Source: Euglena gracilis (Eukaryota > Euglenida > Euglenophyceae > Euglenales). From it: 64,000 nucleotides of DNA. This document shows, in pieces, positions 1 through 11,500 of the stretch. The notes below the pieces were generated by a model, which ran no database searches, was not told the origin of the DNA, and saw only the letters and a program-made list of their open reading frames with translations. The DNA lies in assembly GCA_039621445.1 (NCBI GenBank), contig CP154955.1:3702017-3766016 (forward strand), written 5' to 3'. Positions within the stretch are counted from its first letter, which is position 1. Every line of letters starts with the position of its first letter. Both the position numbers and the translations under genes were made by a program.

Positions 1-50
<50 letters not shown>

Positions 51-58
51 ACACCAAA

Positions 59-93
<35 letters not shown>

Positions 94-155
94 ACACCCA
101 CACCCACACCCACACCCACACCCAGACCCACACCCACCCACCCACCCACCCACAC
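1..155. repeat. CA / CCCACA microsatellite
   Basis: The sequence is a nearly pure CA dinucleotide run that passes into CCCACA and CCCA units. Similar tracts occur at 27.12-27.34 kb and 40.62-40.70 kb. Open frames across it are artefacts of the repeat. Confidence 0.97.
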
Positions 156-244
156 TCACACTCTGCAAGAAACTGCATCGGTCGAAACAAATGCGGTGTA
201 ACGATTACACCCCATTGCTACACCACTCCAAGAGCATGCTCCAG

Positions 245-333
245 CCTTCCGGAAGCAGTACCTCAGTGACAACGCTGACGACGCCATAGCACTGCGGCTC
301 AAGGCGCGCGTGTCCCGCTGGCTACGCACCCAG
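245..333 (+). CDS. possible internal exon, unknown protein
   Basis: After a candidate acceptor (CTCCAG) the plus strand reads an amphipathic stretch including QYLSDNADDAIALRLKARVS, with mixed but fairly GC-rich third positions. The frame stays open to about 435, so the 3' border is not fixed. No domain is recognised. It could belong with the plus-strand exons at 1442 and 1964. The opposite strand is also open here but has less coding-like composition. Weak call. Confidence 0.22.
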
Positions 334-455
334 GCCTTGCCTTGCCTTGCCGGCCGCCAGCTGCTGACTGAAACACAGAACAAGGATGGCAACCCGAAAA
401 ACTGGGCACCCCCCGCATGCCAGCACACAATATCATGCATGCCGGTTGGATTCAA

Positions 456-1441
456 AGCGAGGGTCGGTCAAAGGGCTGCCTGGTATCGAACCAACGTTTT
501 TGATTTTGGACCACGTGCAACATTTTCGATTTTGTGTATGGTCCAAAATAATAATAAAAAAGCGAAAAGCACATTTTTAAGCTGGACAAAGAATGTTTCA
601 GCGACGCCAGAAATATTTTTTCCGCAGAGTTCGGAGTTGCCGAGATTTTGCGCTTTCATTTTTGCTGTGTTGAAGAAAATTCTGCCCACCTGAATAATGA
701 AGGCATTTTAAGGCATTTTAAGGCGCTTTAAGGCATTCTCGGGTATTTTAAGGTATTTTGGCCAAAGTTTTGAAGGCGCATTCAGGAATTTTAAGCTCTC
801 TGAAGGGCGCCTTAGTAATGAAAAAAATAAAAATTAAAGAAATCAATTTGAATTAAAATGAATGCCTGCACAGCAAATCTCTTAGGGGATGAACTGCATT
901 TAAGTGTGCGGTGCCCAAATCGTGTGCAGTGCCCAAATAACCGTCACACCTCGAGGGCTCGAAAGGAAAGTCAAAAAAAAAAAACTTCCAAACTCCATTT
1001 TTCACTGCACAATATTGGGTACCTGGGGGATGGACCCCCCATTTAAGTGTGCAGTTCCCAAAACGTGTGCGCACCCCCGAGGGTCCAAAACTCCGGTCCA
1101 ATAGTGTGCGCACCCCGTGCACTCAAACTGGGCGGGGGAAGATGCTTGGCTGCAAAAAAAAGATGGTTGGGTGGCAAAAAAGTTGCCGGTGTCAGCAGCA
1201 TTGCCAGGTGAAAGTTTTGGGGGTGGTCCTCCTTAAAGCAATGCTTGATCTCCACCAAGAGAACAGGAAGATGGAAGTTGCGTTGAATTGGAGTTGAAAT
1301 GTCACTTTGAAATTTATGTTCTAGGACCCAAGTTCTGACTCGTTCGTCCATTGTCGTCCATTTTGTGCCTCAACAGTCCATTTCGGGCCACTATTGGCCA
1401 ATTGTCGGGCGCTTCGGTGTACCTTGCGCAATTTGTTGAAG
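456..1441. other. non-coding stretch with short repeats
   Basis: No gene is seen. At 700-760 there are tandem copies of AAGGCATTTT-type units. At about 900-1120 two related segments share the words GTGCCCAAA and GTGTGCGCACCCC, possibly a small degraded element. At 472-490 the minus strand holds a sequence like a tRNA B box, but no A box or cloverleaf accompanies it. Confidence 0.4.
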
Positions 1442-1663
1442 AAACCCCGGCGGGGTATATACCGGGCCTGGCGGGGGCTCGGCGTGCGGCTGTGCGAGGG
1501 GGCGGAGCACCTCCCGGACGAGGCCGCCGCCCCGGCCGCGGCCGCCGGCGCCGCCCCGCGGCCCGCGTTCACCCTCACGCCGTCCTTCGAGCTCGAGTCC
1601 TGCGCGCCCGCCACGCCCACCACGGGGCACACCGCCCGGCCGTCTGCAGAGCTGCGGAAGCCG
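1442..1663 (+). CDS. probable exon of an unknown plus-strand gene
   Basis: This GC-rich segment starts after an AG (TTGAAG) and ends at a GTGGGC donor. It has 74 codons in phase 0 with nearly every third position G or C, like the confident exons elsewhere in the window. The product includes the stretches RGIYRAWRGLGVRLCEGAEH and FTLTPSFELESCAPATPTTG around an Ala/Pro-rich linker. No family is recognised. The minus strand is also open and GC3-rich, so the strand is not certain. The next exon at 1964 fits in phase. Confidence 0.4.
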
Positions 1664-1734
1664 GTGGGCCACTGGGTGGGTGGGTTGGCTGTTGCTGAGG
1701 CAGTGGATTCAATGTCGCTTGCGGTGGTGTGCTC

Positions 1735-1758
1735 CTTTGTTTTGTTTGTTTCGTTTTG

Positions 1759-1789
<31 letters not shown>

Positions 1790-1832
1790 TTTGTTTTGTC
1801 TTGTTTTGTTTTGTTTTTTTGTGTGTGTGTGT
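1735..1832. repeat. TTTTG pentanucleotide repeat
   Basis: Imperfect tandem TTTTG/TTTTGT units run into a TG-rich stretch. They lie in the presumed intron between the exons at 1442 and 1964. Confidence 0.9.
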
Positions 1833-1963
1833 TGGTGTGGGTGTGGGGGTGTGGGGGTGTGTTTATTTGGCTGCTGCTGTTGGTGGTGGTGTTGGTGGTG
1901 ATGAACTCATCTCCGGGCGCTTGCAATTTTTTGCACATGCGTATGTGCCCCTTTCGCACGTAG

Positions 1964-2071
1964 GTGTGTGTCTTGGTCTCGTCGGTGTGGATCGGCAGGC
2001 CGGCCGTCGGTGCACGCGAAACGTCTGGCCGCCGCTTCTCGTCCGCGCCACACGCAGGCTGCTCCCCAAGG
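1964..2071 (+). CDS. possible second exon of the 1.4-kb gene
   Basis: The segment begins after a pyrimidine-containing acceptor (CGCACGTAG) and ends before GTACAC. It is 108 nt in phase 0, matching the phase-0 end of the 1442-1663 exon. About four fifths of third positions are G or C. The translation begins VCVLVSSVWIGRPAVGARET and matches no family I know. A minus-strand reading of the same DNA is also open, so the strand and the gene remain tentative. Confidence 0.3.
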
Positions 2072-3328
2072 GTACACACATCTCAATTATAAAACCTCCA
2101 AACCATAATATTGTAACCTTCCAGAAGCATATTCTTTAAGTAAGTGAAGAGCTTCCCGGAGAGAGGATGGCACAAGCTTGCTGTTCATTCAATTGACCGG
2201 TCTGGGATTCGTGATGTTATCCACCATATTGCAAAGATGAAAGCAATCAAAGCCAAATCGCGGTTCCGAGGGTCTGGACCATATCCCTGCCTAGTGTGTT
2301 CCCTCCCTCATGCGGTTACTGACTGACTGGCTGACTGGTTTTGGGGCTCCGAACCATGCCGTTGGTTAAGCTGTGTCCGACCCCCCCCCCCCCGGTGGTT
2401 TTCTGGGGTTTTTCGGAGCACCGGAACCCGGTTGAGGGGTCGACCAGGAATGGCTGATACTGGCCAGATGGTACCAGAGGCACCGGAAGCTCTTTGGGGG
2501 TTTTTGGCCAAAGCCTGTTGATTTTCAGCCTTTTTTGGCCCTGGCCATTATGGCAAGAGTGACCCCCCCCCCGGGTTGAAGTGGTGACTTGTTGACGGGG
2601 TGGAATTGGTTTTTTGAAAACGAACTGAATGGTTTTTTTGAAGTGGAAAGTGACAATCAAGTCGGCAATCAGTGGTATGCCCAGGACTCTCCTCCTGGGA
2701 GATGGGGAGATGGCCACATTGGCTCCCGGCCGTCATTAAATCCGGATGGCTTTTGAACCACATCAGCCAGACATTGGCCGGGCATTGACCAACCCTGGGC
2801 TGACCCACCCCCACCCGAGTGGGCACACATGGTATGGCCCAGCGGCCGGGCCGAGGAAGCCGCCTGCCCCCACGCCCCCCCTGCGGCGCCCCTCATGCCC
2901 CTCCGGGTCAATTTCCGGGCCGTCAGCATCTCTGCCGTGGCCACCCCACTTTGCCTCCCTGGGAACACAGGAATTTTTTTTTATTTCCTTAAGGACCGCC
3001 CCCCCCCCTTTCGGCCAAAGGGCTGGCTAAGGGCCAGACTGGGACTTGAACGGGGGCAAAAATTAAACAGTCGAAAAACACAGTTTTTGATGATTTGGGT
3101 GGATGGACGCTGGTCCAAGGGTGCCAGGAATCAATTTTTTTCCTGATGTCGACCTGTTCTCGCTGAGAAATGCCAAACTTTCTTGCCCGTTTTCCTGTAT
3201 ATTTTTCACTGAGTGTGCTGGGACAGCGGAGTTGTTTTTTTTTTTTGCTTAAGGACCGCCCTGGGCTTGGGGGGGGCAAGCAACCCCAATGTCCGCCACC
3301 GTGCGTGGGGTGCCCGTCCAGCCAGCTA
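2072..3328. other. non-coding, with homopolymer C/G/T runs
   Basis: No supported gene. The stretch holds tandem ACTG-type words at 2315-2340, a C10 run at 2382 and several T8-T10 runs. The word CCAGTCAGTCAC, recurring at 51.06 and 51.27 kb, is related to the 2.3-kb word in inverse orientation. Confidence 0.5.
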
Positions 3329-3616
3329 CCTACCCCCCCCCCCGGGAAACTGTCATGCCCAAGAACCTGTCAGGGTCCCGCCCGGGAAACTGTCAGGGTC
3401 CCCGGTACCGGCCAACCTGTCAGTATAGGAAGTTGTCAGGGTCCCCAGTACCGGCCAACCTGTCATGGTCATTTTTCATTGACTTTCTCTTGAAATGCCC
3501 TACCCGGGAAACTGTCAGGGTCCCCGGTACCGACCAACCTGTCAGTATAGGAAGTCGTCAGGGTCCCCAGCACTGGCCAACCTGTCAGGTGACAGTTTCC
3601 CGGGGGGGGGGGGTAG
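3329..3616. mobile_element. MITE, GGGAAACTGTC family (copy 1)
   Basis: A 288-bp unit has inverted ends: CCTACC, a C run and GGGAAACTGTCA on the left, and TGACAGTTTCCC, a G run and GGTAG on the right. Inside are four direct copies of a cassette containing GTCAGGGTCCCC followed by GGCCAACCTGTCA. A second copy is at 32819. No duplicated target is evident. It is too short to encode a transposase. Confidence 0.75.
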
Positions 3617-4566
3617 CCCTTTTGTGTTGAATCCAGTGGAAAAGTCTCGGCGTACGAATGGGGTCGAAAAAATGGCCAGAAGATGATTTGAGGGTTTCAG
3701 GGTGTCTGTGGCAGTTGTCCACTTTTGATTCCGAAGCCCATTTTGCCCCAAAAATATGAGTCCCTGGAAAATGTGAAAGGGCAGCGAACCCCCACCCACA
3801 GGGGTCCTGGATTCCTGTTCAGCCAGGTTGGAAATTGGAGTTGGCGACAATCACCCCCGCCCCATTGCTGGGCTGGCCCCCGGTGGTGTCTGTTGTTGGC
3901 TCCCTCTTGCTGCCAGTACTATGCAGGAAGACCTGGGACTTAGGCGGCCTAAATCGCACTTAAGGTTTTCATTTTTAGCTTGCGCTTTGGCGCAAATTTT
4001 CGATTTCTTTGAGACCCGGCGGTAGAACCCACCCTTTTGACCCTCTGGTTCCGCGGAGACCCTCCACGGTGGCGTGTGCATCATTTTCCGATGTTGGGAC
4101 CTGGGGAACAGGCCCAATTTTGGTGTTTTTCAGCCAGTTCACCGTTTTGAAAAAGGGTCAAAACCCTGGGTTTGACCGCCGGGACACGTGAATTTTCCCA
4201 AAAATGGGCCGAAACCCCCGTTGCGAATCCCTCGTTTTTGAAGCCTTGACTGTGTTCCCCGGATGGTGTCACACAGTCCAGGTGACAATTGGCCCTTTTT
4301 GTTGTTTTTTTGGCTCTGTGATATGTCCGTGAAGAGTTTGGCTGCTGAGGCATCTAGAGGGTGGACTCTACATGCACGTTGTGAAAAGTTGGAAAAAACG
4401 GCATGTCACAGCGTTGTGATCCTGGGTGCTTGAAGCGTGAGGAGCGGTGCAGCGGGAACCACCTTGGTGGGGGGGGGTTGGGGGGGACTGAGGGCAAGCC
4501 TAGGGACCTCTCCCAACGTCTGGTGAGCAACGCCAGGCCCCACACTGCCGGGCACAGAAGGCAATG

Positions 4567-5041
4567 GTTATGGACATTTGCGCTTAAGCGCAAATTTTTA
4601 GCTTGCGCTTAAGCGCAAATTAAAAATTTGCGCTTAAGCGCAAGCTAAAACAGAAGCCCCTGAGCTTATGGGAGTCCCTCTGATGTGTTACGGTGTGTCG
4701 GGGGCCCCTCTCTGCATGGCCAGAGCGCGGGGTTGGTGAGGAAATACCTTGCGCCGAAGCGCAAACCATCATACAAAAAACTGAGAAGTGCAAACACGCG
4801 GCTGACGTGTAATGTGGATGAACAAGCAGTGCATTATGTAGGCATGTCCCTTGCGCTTCGGAGCAAATGTATTTCCTCACCAAGCCCGCGCTCTGGCCAT
4901 GCAGAGAGGGGCCCCCGACACACCGTAACACATCAGAGGGACTCCCACAAACTCAGTGGCTTCTGTTTTAGCTTGCGCTTAAGCGCAAATTAAAAATTTG
5001 CGCTTAAGCGCAAGCTAAAAATTTGTGCTTAAGCGCAAATG
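4567..5041. repeat. long inverted repeat with clustered TTGCGC hairpins
   Basis: Two arms of roughly 130 bp (about 4620-4757 and 4857-4990) are near-perfect inverted copies around a loop of about 100 bp. Each arm ends in two or three TTGCGC-TTAA-GCGCAA hairpins. In element B only one arm is retained, at about 32.46-32.69 kb. Confidence 0.85.
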
Positions 5042-5067
5042 TCCTTTTAAATGGCAGATGTATTTGA

Positions 5068-5400
5068 ATGTATTCGTGCTGTGTGAGAAGGTGGGGGATA
5101 GGGGAGAATGGTGAAGAGGGTTTGTGCGCTGCTGTGCCAGAAGCTGGGTTGGTGCCTTTGAACTATCCAGGTGCTGGGGAGGAAGTGGTTGTTACAATAA
5201 GACGAATGGTGGGCGGTAGGCTGTGGTGCCTCAGTGACCTTGCACTCGGTGCACAAAGTGGGGTTTTTTGGGATGTTGACAGAAAGGCTTTTTCTGCTGA
5301 ACAATGCCTCCATCTGCCTGGTGGCATCTGGCTGTCTGGTGGGTTGCAAATTACCGAAAAAAGGTGTGTCAGCATGTCTTCCCTTCTCCGCCGTTGTTGA
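5068..5400 (+). CDS. hypothetical ORF inside element A
   Basis: A 110-codon frame is closely conserved in element B (minus strand, 31901-32425, where it runs to 174 codons). Both include the segment GLCAAVPEAGL and the segment RRMVGGRLWCLSDLALGAQS. Conservation could simply reflect the recent common origin of the two elements, since the other strand is as well conserved. No domain is recognised. A frameshift after about codon 75 separates the two versions. Confidence 0.25.
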   Translation: MYSCCVRRWGIGENGEEGLCAAVPEAGLVPLNYPGAGEEVVVTIRRMVGGRLWCLSDLALGAQSGVFWDVDRKAFSAEQCLHLPGGIWLSGGLQITEKRCVSMSSLLRRC

Positions 5401-6659
5401 TGGGTCCTTTCAATTTCTCAATTCCATTCGCTCATCCCCAAAGTTCTGTGCTTCAAATCCTGGGCGAGGAAAGGGGGGTGACGAGCTTCTTTAAAACACC
5501 CTTTCGACGCCTAAAACTGTTTCCTCGGCTGTGGTTCCCAGGGTTTATCTGGTACCTGTTCTTTTCCAAACAGAATTTTTCCGACTTTTAAAAGTCGGCC
5601 AAAAGAAGGGCCCCTCAGGCACGCTTAACTGCGAGGCAAGTGGGAGGAACCTCCGGCACTGGAAGTTGGGTTTACAACGCATAGGACAAGACACGTCTGG
5701 CTATCAAGAAGTTGGTGGTTGTTTTCACAGACCAGGGGGTTGGCTTCCTGTCCCAGGCAAGGCTTCCCTCCATCTGAGCTCTGTCCGCTCTGGCGATGAG
5801 ATGCTCCCAGGACTGCTCTCTCCACCCGCAGTGATAAAAATGGAAAATACAACTTGATGGCTGTTGCGCCATCAAGGCTCATGAAGAATGGAAATTTAAG
5901 AGTTATACTGCGCCAAAGCGCAAGCAGAAATACACTTTTTAAATTGTCAAAGCAACGTGGCTCTTGCGCCGACGCGCAATGTTGACCAGTTTTAACTCAA
6001 CGTGACTGAGAGTAGGCTTCCGTCCCCCTGTTCTACATTTTTGTGCTCCATCCCCTCTGGTGTTGTTACTCTACCAGGGCCGTTCTCTCCCTGCGTTGTG
6101 AGATAAGTTTTAAACAGTTATATTTGCGCTTCGGCGCAAGCCACGTTGCTTTTGCAATTTTAAAAATTGTATTTCTATTTGCGCTTTGGCGCAAGTTAAC
6201 TCGTAAATTTCCATTCTTCATGGGCCTACCCCTTGCGCTTTGGCGCAAATGGAAACACATGTTGACTCAAAAGTTGTTATCATTGTTCAAATGCGGCAAT
6301 GGTCACCCACGTGTTGAATCACAAAAAAGTCAAAAATTTGCGCCAAAGCGCAAATGGTTTTATTTTTTGTAATTTCAAAAATTTGCGCCAAAGCGCAAAT
6401 GAGTAAGTGGAGTCCCCTCGTTTCATCACCCGCCGCTTTGTGTTCATGCACACTGGGCCCCGGGAGCGCTGTGCCCGTGGACCGTGGAGTTCCTAGTCGT
6501 TGCTTTCGTCCCCAGGCCCTGGGGTGCAGGGAGACACTGTTTTCAGACTGTCTCGAGTCTCAGGCCACGGTGGTCGAAAATCAAACTTTTTTTGGGATTT
6601 GCGCGTTGGCGCAAATTTACAGTCACTTTCAAAGCTAAGTGCGAGTTAGGCCGCCTAAG

Positions 6660-9628
6660 TGGGACTCGACCCCCTTCCACCCAGGGGACCCCCATCTCGA
6701 CCCCCATCTCCCACTATACCCACTATGCAAAATCCATGTGGACGGAGCTCGCAATTTTTTTTTTGTGGAACAGTCTGTGAAGCTCAGGCACACAAATGGT
6801 GGACACGGGAATCGGTCAGCAGAGAACGGTTTTTTTAATTTTTTTTTCTGCGCCGCATTGTGGTGGCCATTTCCCACCAAGTAACCGCTCTTTCTTTTGC
6901 CCCCTTTTCTCTTCTGACCCCCCCTCCTCCGCTCACCTTCACCCTCCCCTGTCTGTGTGTTACTCACCACAGCTCAACGATGCACTGGGAGCTGCCCCGT
7001 CGATCCTAAGTCAACCACGCAGCAGCAAGCACTGTCATAGCCCTAGCCCCTGTAAGGTCATCGGTGTGGTCAAGTGATATGACAAATGTGGTTGCGCAAA
7101 TGTCACGCGGATAATAACATTTTCCGTAATGTGCGGAACGTTTATGCGTGACACCGTGATGTTGTGTTCCTGACTTGGCCGCATTATCGCAAAATAATGG
7201 GGGGAGACTACCATAAAAAGGTATGGATTGTTGCCCAAAATCTGGACGGGGGGTGCTCTGAAAAGAGTACAAACCATGGTCCAAAATTTTCTTGGGGGCT
7301 AAAAGAAGAAAGTACGGATCGTGGCCCAAATTTTTCTGGGAGGGGGGGCTACCCTTAAAAAAATATGGATTATGGCAGAGAAGTAACCCACATGATCACT
7401 GGGCACATTACAGGACCACGTCAGTCACATCACCATCACCAAGGCAACCTTAAGCACGGCACTTGCTCACGTTAGGAACATGCAAGACCATGTCATGAGC
7501 ACATTGAGTATCAGGTCATAAGCACACGTTAAGCATCAGGCACGTTAGCACGTTACACACGTTCTGGGACCGCTTTGGGTTACAGGACGAAAGACACATC
7601 AGGCACAAAAATGCGGGGCCATGTCGGCAAATTGCAATGGGCACGACATGCACGTTATGGAAACAAGTAGGGCACGTTCAGGGCCTCCTCGTGGAGTGTC
7701 ACGGGCCGATGCTCGTACCCATAATCCAAACTTTTTTAGGGCAGCCCCCCCTGAAAAGTTTGGGCCACGATCCATACTTTTTCAGGAAGCCCCCCCACCG
7801 AAAGTTTGGGAACTTTTTTTTTTGGGCAGTGTTGGGTATTATTGAAAAAATTCTCGTGATAATGTGTGTTTTTGGTTCCTTCGGCTGGCAGCCCCCTCCC
7901 CTGTTTTTTTTTTTTTTTGAATGAAGCTTGGGTGTATTTTTTTTTGGCAAATGCCCTGTGGGCTGCCCGACGTTTGGGGTTCCCCGGTCGGGTGTGACTG
8001 GACCGCCTGTGGGTTTTTCTTGAAGCCTCAATGAAATTTTTGAGAGTTCTATTAGTGAGACCCCAGGTTCTTCTAATGTTTTGTGCTTGTGGGCAGCGTT
8101 ATGGTTGGGGTTTAAACAGTTGGGGCGTAACCCCCATTCAGAATAAGCACCATTTCCTCCCCAACCCCCCAAAATATCTCCTGGGTCTTTTTTTTTTCGA
8201 CGCCGGAACTCTCTCGAGGGGGGGTATCATTCCAGGAGAAGCAAGGTTGGAGTGGAATTTATGGAACCTAACCATCGGTGGATGTGGTGTAACGTTTTCG
8301 ATGGCTTTGCACATATTTGCATTGATTTTGGTGCGGTTTTCGGTAAATCATGGTTTTCATTTGGAAAACTCGGCATCAAAAAAGGATGTGAAGTTTTATT
8401 TTGAAATTTCGAAGAGACCAACCCGGGGGGGGGTGAACAATGGTCCGAACTGCGCAGCATTTGCCCACCCTCTGGGGGGGGGGTGATTCTGCCGTTTTCG
8501 CCAGCACTTTGTTTTTGTTGCATAAACACGCTTCCCTCGCCGCTGCAGTTGCTGGGTGCACGCGAGGGGCGTGCCGCTGTAAAATGCCCTCTGACCGTCT
8601 CCGCTCGCAGCCCGTTCCAAATACGTGGCTGTGGCGCCCACCGTCATCCCTGCGGTGACGCTCCTCCTGCCCAGGGTATTATGGTTTTGTACAGGGGGAT
8701 CCAGCCCCCCCCCCCCCCCCGGGCCAAAGTGGGGTCCGGACACCCCTATGGAATCAAAATTTTTCTTCCCCAGCGCTTCGCGCCGAGAATCCTGTGTTTA
8801 TCGTCTGTTTTTTTTGTCAATTTGTTGAAAGAAATTTTCTGAAGTCCCTCATTTTTTTTCTGGTGCTTTTCCACGGTTTTTTTTTTCCTTCATCTGGGGG
8901 GAAGGGGGCGACCCCTCACCACTCCTGGGGTGGAGGGGGGTACGTGACCCCCCCACCCCACAAGACTGCAAGACTGGACTTTTTTGTCGCATTTCCCCAT
9001 CATCCCCCCCAAAAGACTGAGTTTTTGGAAGAGTAGAAATGACCCCTCCCCACAGGGTTGTGAAAAATTGTATCGTTGGAGCCACCGTAAAAGATGGCAT
9101 TTTTGAGAGGTTTTTGGGTTCTTTGCCGCCAGATTGGCTGAAAAATTCCACCTTTTTACGCCAGTTTTCTGGCAGGCTTTTTGAGTTTGAAAAAAAAACA
9201 GTAATGCACTGAATCCCTGCCCCTGCCCCGTCGAATCCTGCCCCTCTTTCCCCCTCTTGACTGTCAATGCAGTCTGTTTTGAGTACCGGTTTGCAACGCA
9301 TATGGATGAACAATGCATAGACTGGGCGGAAAGGTGGCAGGGGTGACTGGGGGGCATCAAGTTGAGTCAGGGTATTGCTTTAGCATGCGCGGCGTGGCCC
9401 TCCGCGCTGGTGGCCGGGCTGCCCTTCTCTTGGGCTTGGGGGGGTCTGGCCTTTCTGCCCGGTGTGTGCCCGTTAACTGCCTGTGCCCCTGAGGGCTCGC
9501 TGGTCTGCCCCCCTTATGGTCTGTCCCCTATTGGCTGGTTGGGTGGCCTCCGGAATCGGTCCTGTCTCGCTTGGCTCTGGGTTCCCCACCCCCGTCCTGC
9601 GTTGGCAGTGGGATGGTTGAACTTCTGT
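6660..9628. other. non-coding; CACGTT-rich patch and possible foldback element
   Basis: No supported gene. At about 7200-7360 and 7720-7825 related segments (AGGGGGGCT.. / AGCCCCCCCT.. with CCATACTTTTT) lie in opposite orientation and may be the ends of a degraded TIR element. Between them, 7381-7690 is rich in the words CACGTTA and AAGCACGTT. From 7850 to 9628 I see only homopolymer runs and unassignable sequence. Confidence 0.4.
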
Positions 9629-9636
9629 CTTTGGGC

Positions 9637-10026
9637 CAGGGTTCGATCTCAGGAGGGCGTGCATGGTTTAGGTGGGGGGGGTGTCCCCCCTCCTGGCCCG
9701 CAGGGGGGGTCCGGACCACCCCCCCCCCCCACCTGCCAGGGGGGTCCGGACCGACCCTCGGGGGGGTTCCCGGGACCCCCCCCCAAAAAGGGTCAATTTT
9801 TTCCTCCGGCGCTTCGCGCCGAATTTTTTTTGCATTTTTGGCACATTTTGCCCAAAAAGTGCCCAAGACTGCAAGATGGCACATTTGGTCGTTTTGGGGG
9901 TCAAAAATTTTCGGCCACCCTGACCGCGCACCTGTTTAGGTGGGGGGGGGGTGTCCCCCCCACCCCCCCTCCTGGCCCGCAGGGGGGGGGATCCGGACCA
10001 CCCCCCTCTCCTTATATCGAACCCTG
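9637..10026. mobile_element. hAT-like MITE, copy 1
   Basis: The 390-bp unit starts CAGGGTTCGAT and ends ATATCGAACCCTG. An exact 8-bp duplication CTTTGGGC lies on both sides (9629-9636 and 10027-10034). TIRs starting CAGGG together with 8-bp duplications are typical of the hAT superfamily. The interior has G/C runs, a GGCGC-TTC-GCGCC hairpin and no coding potential. Relatives are at 30139, 39016 and 47101. Confidence 0.88.
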
Positions 10027-10524
10027 CTTTGGGCCTGCCGCTCTCCTGGACCCGCCCACCTGGGAGCAGCAACAGCTGGACAACGCGACGACCCTTCCAA
10101 AAAAGAAACTTCTCCAAAAGACACTTCCACAACCCAAACCCCCAAAGTGATGGCCACGGACCCCGGCAGACAGTGGTTAGAAGACCACGCAAGGGGCAGA
10201 GACAACAACCAGCATGTAACTACGGCCATTGGAACCAGACACCTCGGGCTCCGCACTTTTCCCTTGTGAGGCCATGCCTTGCTCGCCGGTGTTGTTTGGA
10301 TTGTTCTTGTTCGCTGGGTTAGGAGTCCCTGCTTAGCGCCTTTTTTCGCCGGAGTTGGCTGATTCCTAATTTGCCCTTCGACACCCAGAAGAAAGAAACT
10401 TCAAATACCTCACCAATTGAGAAAAGAAGAAGACAATCAATCAATTCAAATTATCCAGACAGTCACGCTCGTGCAGAACTTCAAATCAAAAGTTGTAGAC
10501 TTTTTCGAAAGAATTCAATGAAAG

Positions 10525-11500
10525 ATGCAGCTTCAAAGAAGCACAGCGCTGGAGAACTTCAAGAGGCAGCAGCAGCAGAAGCTGGACAACCTGACGGCGC
10601 AGGTCAACTGTGGCGAGCCGTGGCTGCCCCTTCCCCAAAACAAATTTCCCCCACAGAAATTTCCAGAACCCAAACCCCCCAAAGGGATGGCCACGGACCC
10701 TGGCAGACAGTACTGGGGCCAACGTTATGCCACTCACACCAATACCTTGTTCAAGCTGGGCCAGGGCGGCCACAACAGCAAACTGGGCCAGGGCGGCCAC
10801 AACAGCAAGCTGGGCCAGGGCGGCCACAACAGCAATGGCCATGGCGGCCGATGGAACAAAGGCCAGGGTGGCCAACAATACCAAGGCCAGGGTGGCCAAT
10901 TCTACAAACAAATGCCCAATGGCAGGGGCAGGACAGGTCCACAACACCCCCCCCAGCCATTTCTTCATCACAAACCCCATCAGGGGAAAAGGATTGGCCC
11001 CCAGAGGCCCCCCAAGATTATCAATGGGCATGGCGCCCAAGATCAAAGAGAAGTCAATGGGGACTTTCAAAATCTCAAGAAGGCCAGTGGGGCCAACATC
11101 AAAAAGGCCAGTGGGGCCGGAATTATTATCAAGGCCACTGGGGCCGTCGAATATCAGAAGGGGAGAACCCCCAGAAGCTAAAGGGCTGTCCCCCAGCAGG
11201 GGATTCCAAAATTTTATTCCAGTGGCAGCCTCAGGAGGATGCCCCAGAAGGGGCTATGGAGGACAAGGGGGCAACCCCCCCTCAAGTTTATTCTTCAGTG
11301 CCCATGGCAGGGGCAAATCAAAACAAGGGGGAGACCCAAAAAGGGGCCCCTATGGTATGTCAATCGACAACAACAATGACAAAGTGGAGGATCAGACAGA
11401 CTGTGAGCAGAGCATGCACACCCCCCCAGCCACCTTTGTAAAATGCTCAATTCACTTCAGAGGTGCAATGTCCAACACCCCTCACCCAGCCCCAAGAAAA
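10525..11500 (+). CDS. DIRS Gag-like region (broken frames)
   Basis: Overlapping frames start at 10525 (218 codons) and 10610 (409 codons). The product is rich in Gly, Gln, Asn and Lys and contains three tandem GQGGHNSKL units (about 10760-10830), then related GQGG units. The Gag of DIRS elements binds element RNA and forms particles. Here the assignment rests on position and composition, as no zinc knuckle is visible. Copies of parts of this region lie at 14.7-15.3, 19.2-19.9 and 22.1-22.4 kb. Confidence 0.5.

Larger units (their letters stand above)
3939..6659. mobile_element. CTTAGG TIR element A (2.72 kb, hairpin-rich)
   Basis: The terminal inverted repeats are about 25 bp, starting CTTAGGCGGCCTAA and continuing TCGCACTTA, at 3939-3963 and 6635-6659. 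They are flanked by an exact 5-bp duplication TGGGA (3934-3938 and 6660-6664). The interior holds about fifteen copies of the hairpin TTGCGC-N4-GCGCAA. Element B at 30869 is an inverted, shorter relative with the same hairpin. No transposase motif is recognised, so it is probably non-autonomous. The 5-bp duplication and these ends match no superfamily I can name with confidence. Confidence 0.9.

Noticed and set aside
472-490. tRNA gene on the minus strand
   Set aside because: Only a B-box-like word is present. No A box, anticodon arm or acceptor stem can be drawn.
1321-2079. 252-codon minus-strand frame
   Set aside because: The middle is a Lys/Asn/Thr-rich translation of the TTTTG repeat. 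The flanking GC-rich parts read better as plus-strand exons, though this is not certain.
3939-6659. Element A as an LTR retrotransposon (5-bp duplications are common there)
   Set aside because: The ends are inverted, not direct, repeats. There are no TG..CA termini, no primer-binding site, and no reverse transcriptase.
9362-10150. 262-codon plus-strand frame
   Set aside because: More than half lies in a hAT-like MITE with G/C runs, and the rest lacks codon bias or a recognisable domain.
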